Below are positions 55,285-60,000 of a DNA stretch of 60,000 nt, in pieces. This stretch comes from Bolinopsis microptera (lineage: Eukaryota > Ctenophora > Tentaculata > Lobata > Bolinopsidae): contig NC_087084.1 of the NCBI RefSeq assembly GCF_026151205.1, positions 10,073,453 to 10,133,452 on the forward strand. Direction: 5' to 3'. A program made the position numbers and the translations under genes. The first letter of the stretch is position 1, and every line of letters begins with the position of its first letter. The notes under the pieces are model-generated. The model searched no databases, was not told the DNA's origin, and saw nothing but the letters and a program-made list of their open reading frames with translations.

Positions 55285-56075
55285 TAGGGCTAGGGAAGAT
55301 TTGTAGCGAATGGGTTTAATTGTGAGCTATTGACTCTCTTATCTTATCAGTTAGTTACTGAAATTACTGTTGTTTTTATGCTTCCATTAAAAATGTAAAT
55401 TAAAGTGATTGTAATACTACAATGTATGCATAACGAATTATTGTTTGCTTTAACTACTTTTAGTTATATATTATATATTATTTATTCAGAATAAATCGAA
55501 TATTCAAACAGCTACTGTATCATTTTGTGATCGTTGTCATGAACATATTGTGACCTTTCTTTACAACTATAATTTCATTACACTGATTCATATAGCTAAT
55601 CAGGAGTCAGGACTGACTTCTTAAGATATTCTTCAGATATTGTGTTAACCAGCATAAGGGATGGAAGTTTAGAAAAGCTTGTTATTGTGATTTCTACCCA
55701 AGATACCTTCTAGAGTGACTTACGGAAGGGGCATGTAAATGGTAAATATCTAGCTTTCGTAATACAGGGGCAATACAAAAGGAATTGATTTAATGAAGTC
55801 CGAGGAGTCCTCCCTCTCCTCACGTCCTAAGATGGCGTTTCCCTTGTATCATATATAAAAGATCCCTACCCGTTGCTCTAGAAAAGACGATCTCCAAAGC
55901 TGCAGACAATCATAGCACGCTCTGCCCCAATGAGCAAGCAGAACCCCCACAACCGACCAATCAGAGGACAGTATGAGATCTTATGAGTAACACTTTATTG
56001 TAACGTGCTGTTTAAACATGTCTCAGTTTCCTGGCTGTCTACTGTCAGTCTTCACTTGCAGTTTACTGTCTGTTT
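55285..56075. other. No gene seen
   Basis: AT-rich region right of the array. 55770-55860 contains a dispersed-repeat piece shared with 47540-47590. Confidence 0.45.
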
Positions 56076-56078
56076 ATC

Positions 56079-56148
56079 CCGTGCACTGTTCCTGGAGTAG
56101 ATCACATCTCCCCGTGTACTGTTCCTAGAGTAGATCAAATCTCCCCGA
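56079..56148. repeat. 35-bp direct duplication
   Basis: CGTGCACTGTTCCTGGAGTA and CGTGTACTGTTCCTAGAGTA, each followed by GATCAMATCTCCCC, lie head to tail directly upstream of the LINE fragment. Confidence 0.8.
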
Positions 56149-56178
56149 CTCCTTCAGGAAACGGAAATTGTACCCTTT

Positions 56179-56979
56179 TTGTTGTTTTCGACTTATATAA
56201 CTGATGAACCCAAGATCATCACCGATGTGGACTTTGCAGATGATATAGCACTTATATCTGAGGACATGGACAAGGCTAACGAGTTCCTGCTCAGAGTAGA
56301 ATCGGCGGCAGCAAGCGTGGGACTACACATAAACGAAGGCAAGACCAAGGTCATGACACTGAATATGGAGGATCGATCTAGCGACCTACAAAGTCGATCC
56401 GGGGAAGCCATAGAAAATGTAGATGATTTCATCTACTTAGGCTCCTGGATTGAGAGCACAGATAGGGAGATAAGGGTTAGAAAGGGAAAAGCGTGGGGTG
56501 CCCTACATAGACTGAAGGATATCTGGAAATCCAAACTCTCAAAGAGCCTAAAGATTAGATTGTTCATAGCGGCTTGTGAATCAGTACTGCTCTACGGATC
56601 AGAAACCTGGACACTGACAAAGGCTCAAGAGAAAAGTTTGGACGGGACATACACAAAGATGTTGCGTATGGTGCTGGGTATCTCATGGAAGGACAAGGTC
56701 AGCAATATAACTTTGTATGGTAGCCTCCCAAGGCTGTCAAACAAGTTACGAAGCAGGAGATTAAAAATGGCGGGACACTGCATCCGACATCCTGAGCTAC
56801 TTGCCAGTGATTTAGTCTTATGGGAACCTACGCACGGTAGAGCACAGCAAGGCCGACCAAGACAAAGCTACTTGTCTATGTTACTGAAGGAAGTTGGGAC
56901 AAACTCTAAAGAGGAACTGCGAACCCTGATGCGGGACAGGGATATATGGAGGGGGTTTTCTGGCGTAGATCGGACTTAG
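56179..56979 (+). pseudogene. Non-LTR retrotransposon, 3' part (RT palm/thumb to C-terminus), 5'-truncated
   Basis: The frame is open for 266 codons without a natural ATG start. It begins just before the RT catalytic box DVDFADDIALIS (FADD being the usual x-x-DD motif), continues with LHINEGKTKVMTL, VDDFIYLGSWI, LLYGSETWTLTKAQE and a basic C-terminal part (LRSRRLKMAGHCIRHPE, GRPRQSYLSMLLKEVG), then stops at 56977-56979. The fingers and motif A that should precede are absent, the usual result of incomplete reverse transcription. The C-terminal region is fully open, so insertion is fairly young. It resembles RTE/CR1-type LINEs; clade not certain. The fragment at 9330-10153 is the complementary half of a similar element. 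Confidence 0.9.
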
Positions 56980-57520
56980 CTCCGACATAGTAGTAGTATA
57001 TAACTAGGTTTTAGAGTTAATGTCTGGGTTACAGTTGGGGGTTCATTTGTGAGGCTTCGTTTACTATTCTTGATCAGTGTGACGTCATCAGTGTAACCTT
57101 GTGTAATATTCTAGATCAAAGGAAGGGTTAATACAATGTACTAATGTAGCCTAAGTCATCAGTGTGAGATTATTGAGACTAGATTTTATAAATTATACAC
57201 TTATGTACTTCAGACCAATTCGACGTTGTCTATTGCATTCGCATAAGTTACTTTTCTTACTACTATTCTCGTATCAATTTCGATAAATTTGTCCCATTTT
57301 TATCATAATCACTCCCATTCACTCGGTTACTAGGAAATATGATCATACCTAATCAGCCCACATAAAAATATAGCTGTATTGCGACCTACATTATAATGTG
57401 GTAACTAAAAAGAGAGCAACTAAGATCACCCAATAATTGAAGTGATCACCACAAATTATTGTAAATCACGTGATCTAAAGAGTTAGCCCAGCACGATGAG
57501 AAGGCCCTGGTTACCAATCA
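56980..57520. other. LINE 3' flank; no gene seen
   Basis: AT-rich sequence, presumably starting with the element's 3' UTR; no poly(A) tail or target duplication could be fixed. Confidence 0.4.
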
Positions 57521-57727
57521 CTATTGGGGTGTATATTTAGAATTATCAGCCGTATTACCTTAGTTTACTGCAGACAACGCTTATCAGTTTTTACGTGTTT
57601 CTTCTTGAACTATGCTCATTGTTCATTAGACTTTATTACACTTATTTTAGTTTTTGTAGTATATATCCACACCAAACAACAACAGTATTTGTTGTGGGTA
57701 ACTTCAGCTGTCAGCTATCAGTCAGCA

Positions 57728-57892
57728 ATGCCAATTGGCGATTCATGGTCAACAACCGTTGAAGAACCGTGGTTTATAGCAGAAAAACGCGAGCCAGCTG
57801 TAACTGAAAGCCACAAAATAGGCTATTTACCTGCCTACACTTTGCCAGACCTTTCCGGTCGCAACTTGAGACAAACTACACTTATCCTGTAG
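57728..57892 (+). CDS. Possible small exon or ORF, unassigned
   Basis: From ATG 57728 the frame runs 54 codons to TAG (57890-57892) with good codon balance (MPIGDSWSTTVEEPWF..., then HKIGYLPAYTLPDLSG). The frame is open upstream to 57524, but that part is AT-driven; AG acceptor-like sites near 57708 and 57725 could begin an exon. No family recognised, and the nearby minus-strand tRNA genes offer no context. Confidence 0.25.
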   Translation: MPIGDSWSTTVEEPWFIAEKREPAVTESHKIGYLPAYTLPDLSGRNLRQTTLIL

Positions 57893-57969
57893 CATATTAT
57901 AAACAAATTCTGCGAGGACTTGTTCTATAGAATAAGTTTGCAATAAAAACGGTTATTCTGGTAACAAAA

Positions 57970-58042
57970 GGCTTCACCGAGATTCGAACTCAGGATCTCC
58001 TGTTTACTAGACAGGCGCTTTAACCAACTAAGCCATGAAGCC
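57970..58042 (-). tRNA. tRNA-Thr (AGT), copy 1
   Basis: 73 nt, minus strand. Cloverleaf: acceptor GGCTTCA/TGAAGCC, anticodon stem CCTGT/ACAGG with loop CTAGTAA (anticodon AGT), T-loop TTCGAAT. The T-stem CTGAG/CTCGG has one G-U pair where copies 2 and 3 have a C-G pair. A TTTT Pol III stop follows at once. No intron and no encoded CCA, as usual for nuclear tRNA genes. Confidence 0.96.
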
Positions 58043-58114
58043 GATACTTGCTAATTTTGCGTTAACTCTTTTTATAAAAAGTTTACTATCAGAATTAATA
58101 TGCTAATAGCAAAA

Positions 58115-58187
58115 GGCTTCACCGAGATTCGAACTCGGGATCTCCTGTTTACTAGACAGGCGCTTTAACCAACTAAGCCATGAAGCC
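58115..58187 (-). tRNA. tRNA-Thr (AGT), copy 2
   Basis: Identical in sequence to copy 3 and one base from copy 1. TTTT follows directly. It lies 72 bp from copy 1 on the same strand; flanks share TAGCAAAAG downstream (minus sense) with copy 3. Confidence 0.97.
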
Positions 58188-58369
58188 GATACATGTAGCC
58201 GTGCACTCAATCATTCTGTTGTCGAGCATTCACTACTTCAAATAGACACTGTCTACTAACTGCAAATTAAGTTATTTAGTTCTTAAAGTGATTTAAAATT
58301 ACCATCGATTTTTCCCTTTATTAACGGCTCTGTAAAAACTTTAAAAGGTTGTGTTCCCCACTTCCCGTT

Positions 58370-58383
58370 GTTACCATAGTAAC
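58370..58383. promoter_or_regulatory. RFX X-box-like site
   Basis: GTTACCATAGTAAC fits the RFX consensus GTNRCC-N(0-3)-RGYAAC at every position. It lies 259 bp before the first visible coding exon of the plus-strand gene (58643) and near the short minus-strand candidate exon. RFX sites often drive ciliary genes; that role here is only a suggestion. Confidence 0.4.
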
Positions 58384-58419
58384 ACTACCTTATATGGTGT
58401 AAGATTATAAGCTACTCAC

Positions 58420-58461
58420 CCTGCTGACTGCCGCAATTAGCTTCTCGTGTGATTTCTTCAT
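58420..58461 (-). CDS. Possible short first coding exon, divergent
   Basis: From ATG at 58461 (minus strand) 14 codons, MKKSHEKLIAAVSR, run in phase 0 to an excellent donor CAGG|GTGAGT (58414-58419). A stop (TAG) lies six bases upstream in frame. No following exon was found, and two tRNA genes would sit in its intron. Such short matches can arise by chance. Confidence 0.22.
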
Positions 58462-58642
58462 CCTCTACATGAGGAGCCCTGTTAGTTTCACTTGTCAGTA
58501 AGAACACGTGACTTGAGTCATACACTATTTCTGTGATGGAGCTTTTTAAAGATTGGATTTGTATTTAGAAAACATAATAGAAAGATACCATTTTTGCAAC
58601 CGAAAATGTTTACAGGCAATTCTAATTTTTTTTCTTGATAGG

Positions 58643-60000
58643 ATGGGATCGTCCGACGAGTACGAGGAAGAGATTGTCGAAGAGATAGAGGAAATAGTGG
58701 TGAGTTAATATGTTGATTAAATCTGTAGTCAGCTAATCTAAAGAATAAATTAATTGGTTTCATCGAGTTAGATGGTTTCATCAATGTGGTAACAAAAAAT
58801 AGTTAACAATGATAGGAGAAAGAATCTTGATAGAGCTAATAACTTCACGATGGATTGAACTTTGAACCAAGTTTGCTGACCAGTATGAATTAATTCGGGC
58901 CATTTCAAATGCCCCCGCATTTTCTTCTGGAAACAGTGGAACAAGCATCTATCTAATTCGAACTTTATTGGGAAATTTTATTCTTATTCAATTATTTAAT
59001 AAATATTTATGTGTAAGTTTTCGATAAACATAAAAACTAAATAAGGGCAGTAAACATAATCAGATTACCACAAAATTATTGCCCTCCGTGAGGCTCGAAC
59101 TCACGACCTTCAGATTATGAGACTGACGCTCTAACCAACTGAGCCAGGAAGGCGCTGAGCAACGAAGTATTAAAAGGGTGTAATTAATGTTTGACAATGC
59201 TCCAGTAACTCAACTTGCTTCACTTGACCTACAAGCAGTGAGCAGTGTAGTGGTTAATGCTTACAATTTTCTGAATTCCATGATTGTGGAATGTACATTG
59301 TACATTGTACATAATTTAATGATATAATTATTTAACTGATCGGCTAAAAGAGATACGGAAGTAGTGTGCACTCTGCACTGTGCAGTATTAACTATTAAGT
59401 ATACCTTAATCTTATCACTGATGATTCTTTCTTAACAGCTCTTAGCACTTATTTAAACTTTAGAATGTGCTTCACATTATGACTTATGAGTTATGTGTAC
59501 TACGAGGATATTTCATAATTTATGGAAACTCTTATCATTTAATCCTAATTATGCACATAGAAATTCGACACCATAAAAGCATCATGGACATGATTCCCAT
59601 ATCAACGCAATTTTTCGCTGCCTTGCAGAGTGATTTATAAATCGACAGGAAAAACGGATTTTGTGTTAGCAAAAGGCTTCACCGAGATTCGAACTCGGGA
59701 TCTCCTGTTTACTAGACAGGCGCTTTAACCAACTAAGCCATGAAGCCGATATGTGATATAAATTTGTTTATATTCTAATTATTCCAAATTCAAATTGTTA
59801 AAACACAGTGATGAAGTGTACCCAGTACAATATAAATCAGGCCCACACGTGACACAACACCTTCTAATAGCCATAGTCTTGATATTTTAACTTATTTTAA
59901 AACGCCACATTCATTCCTAAACCACTTATTTATCCAGGAAATTGTGACTACAAGGCCGGCTGATAACCATGATGGATCTAAAGCTAGCTCTAGAGCAAGC
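58643..60000 (+). CDS. 5' part of an unrecognised gene with an acidic N-terminus, runs off the right edge
   Basis: Exon A starts after TTTTTTTTCTTGATAG, and ATG 58643 opens 19 codons, MGSSDEYEEEIVEEIEEIV, to the donor GTG|GTGAGT at 58700. Exon B begins after TTTATCCAG at 59938 and continues in the same frame (EIVTTRPADNHDGSKASSRA) to the end of the window. Both splice sites are strong, phase is kept, and reading is open, so this is probably a real gene. The Glu-rich start recalls N-termini of muscle or cytoskeletal proteins, but that is composition only; I do not identify it. An untranslated exon should lie upstream, as an acceptor precedes the ATG by one base. The 1238-bp intron holds two minus-strand tRNA genes. 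Confidence 0.6.
59081..59153 (-). tRNA. tRNA-Met (CAT), elongator-type
   Basis: 73 nt, minus strand. Acceptor GCCTTCC/GGAGGGC, D-arm GCTCAGTTGGTTAGAGC, anticodon arm TCAGT-CTCATAA-TCTGA (anticodon CAT), variable AGGTC, T-loop TTCGAGC. It matches the animal elongator form in the anticodon arm and variable region, and lacks the initiator's GGG/CCC anticodon stem. TTTT occurs six bases downstream. It is antisense within the intron 58700-59937. Confidence 0.95.
59675..59747 (-). tRNA. tRNA-Thr (AGT), copy 3
   Basis: Identical to copy 2 in the mature region, with the same TAGCAAAAG downstream and TATCG upstream flank (minus sense), then TTTT. It lies in the intron of the plus-strand gene, antisense, about 0.5 kb from the tRNA-Met. 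Confidence 0.97.

Noticed and set aside
58643-58699. Identification of the acidic start (MGSSDEYEEEIVEE) as a troponin T-like N-terminus
   Set aside because: The likeness is only in acidic composition over 19 residues; exon B shows no troponin feature, so no name is given.

Overview
This window is AT-rich nuclear DNA from an animal. The evidence is a spliced seven-helix receptor gene with GT-AG introns, animal-type tRNA-Thr and tRNA-Met genes, non-LTR retrotransposon fragments, TTAGGG-type repeat arrays and many short DNA transposons. A cnidarian or another early-branching invertebrate is my best guess, because a retroelement fragment near 32.65 kb resembles ORFs I recall from cnidarian repeats. 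That placement is weak. Nothing here is bacterial; no operons, CRISPR arrays or ribosome-binding sites are expected or seen.

Layout. 0-14 kb is almost wholly repetitive: a 57-bp minisatellite broken by a hAT MITE, an 11-bp minisatellite, a mariner-like MITE, a decayed MULE framed by inverted poly-C/poly-G tracts and a telomere-like array, a broken LINE reverse transcriptase, and a tandemly duplicated hAT-like element. 14-22 kb is mostly unassigned, with one good minus-strand coding exon (17554-17775). 22.28-26.46 kb is a foldback structure of about 4.2 kb built from many inverted ~176-bp units. 28-34 kb holds microsatellites and retroelement debris. 36.2-38.4 kb is a five-exon rhodopsin-family GPCR. 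39.95-40.46 kb is another hAT MITE.

The most interesting part is 48.8-55.3 kb: four tandem intronless genes for a predicted secreted protein with a signal peptide, a ten-cysteine N-terminal domain and two rhodanese-like domains, repeated every ~1.82 kb with signs of very recent duplication and gene conversion. 56.2-57.0 kb is a truncated LINE. 58-60 kb has three identical-anticodon tRNA-Thr(AGT) genes and one tRNA-Met(CAT), all minus strand; two of these four lie in the first visible intron of a plus-strand gene that leaves the window at its right edge.

No pathway links the genes. The single functional unit is the rhodanese array; the rest is a GPCR, gene fragments and tRNAs in a transposon-rich landscape.
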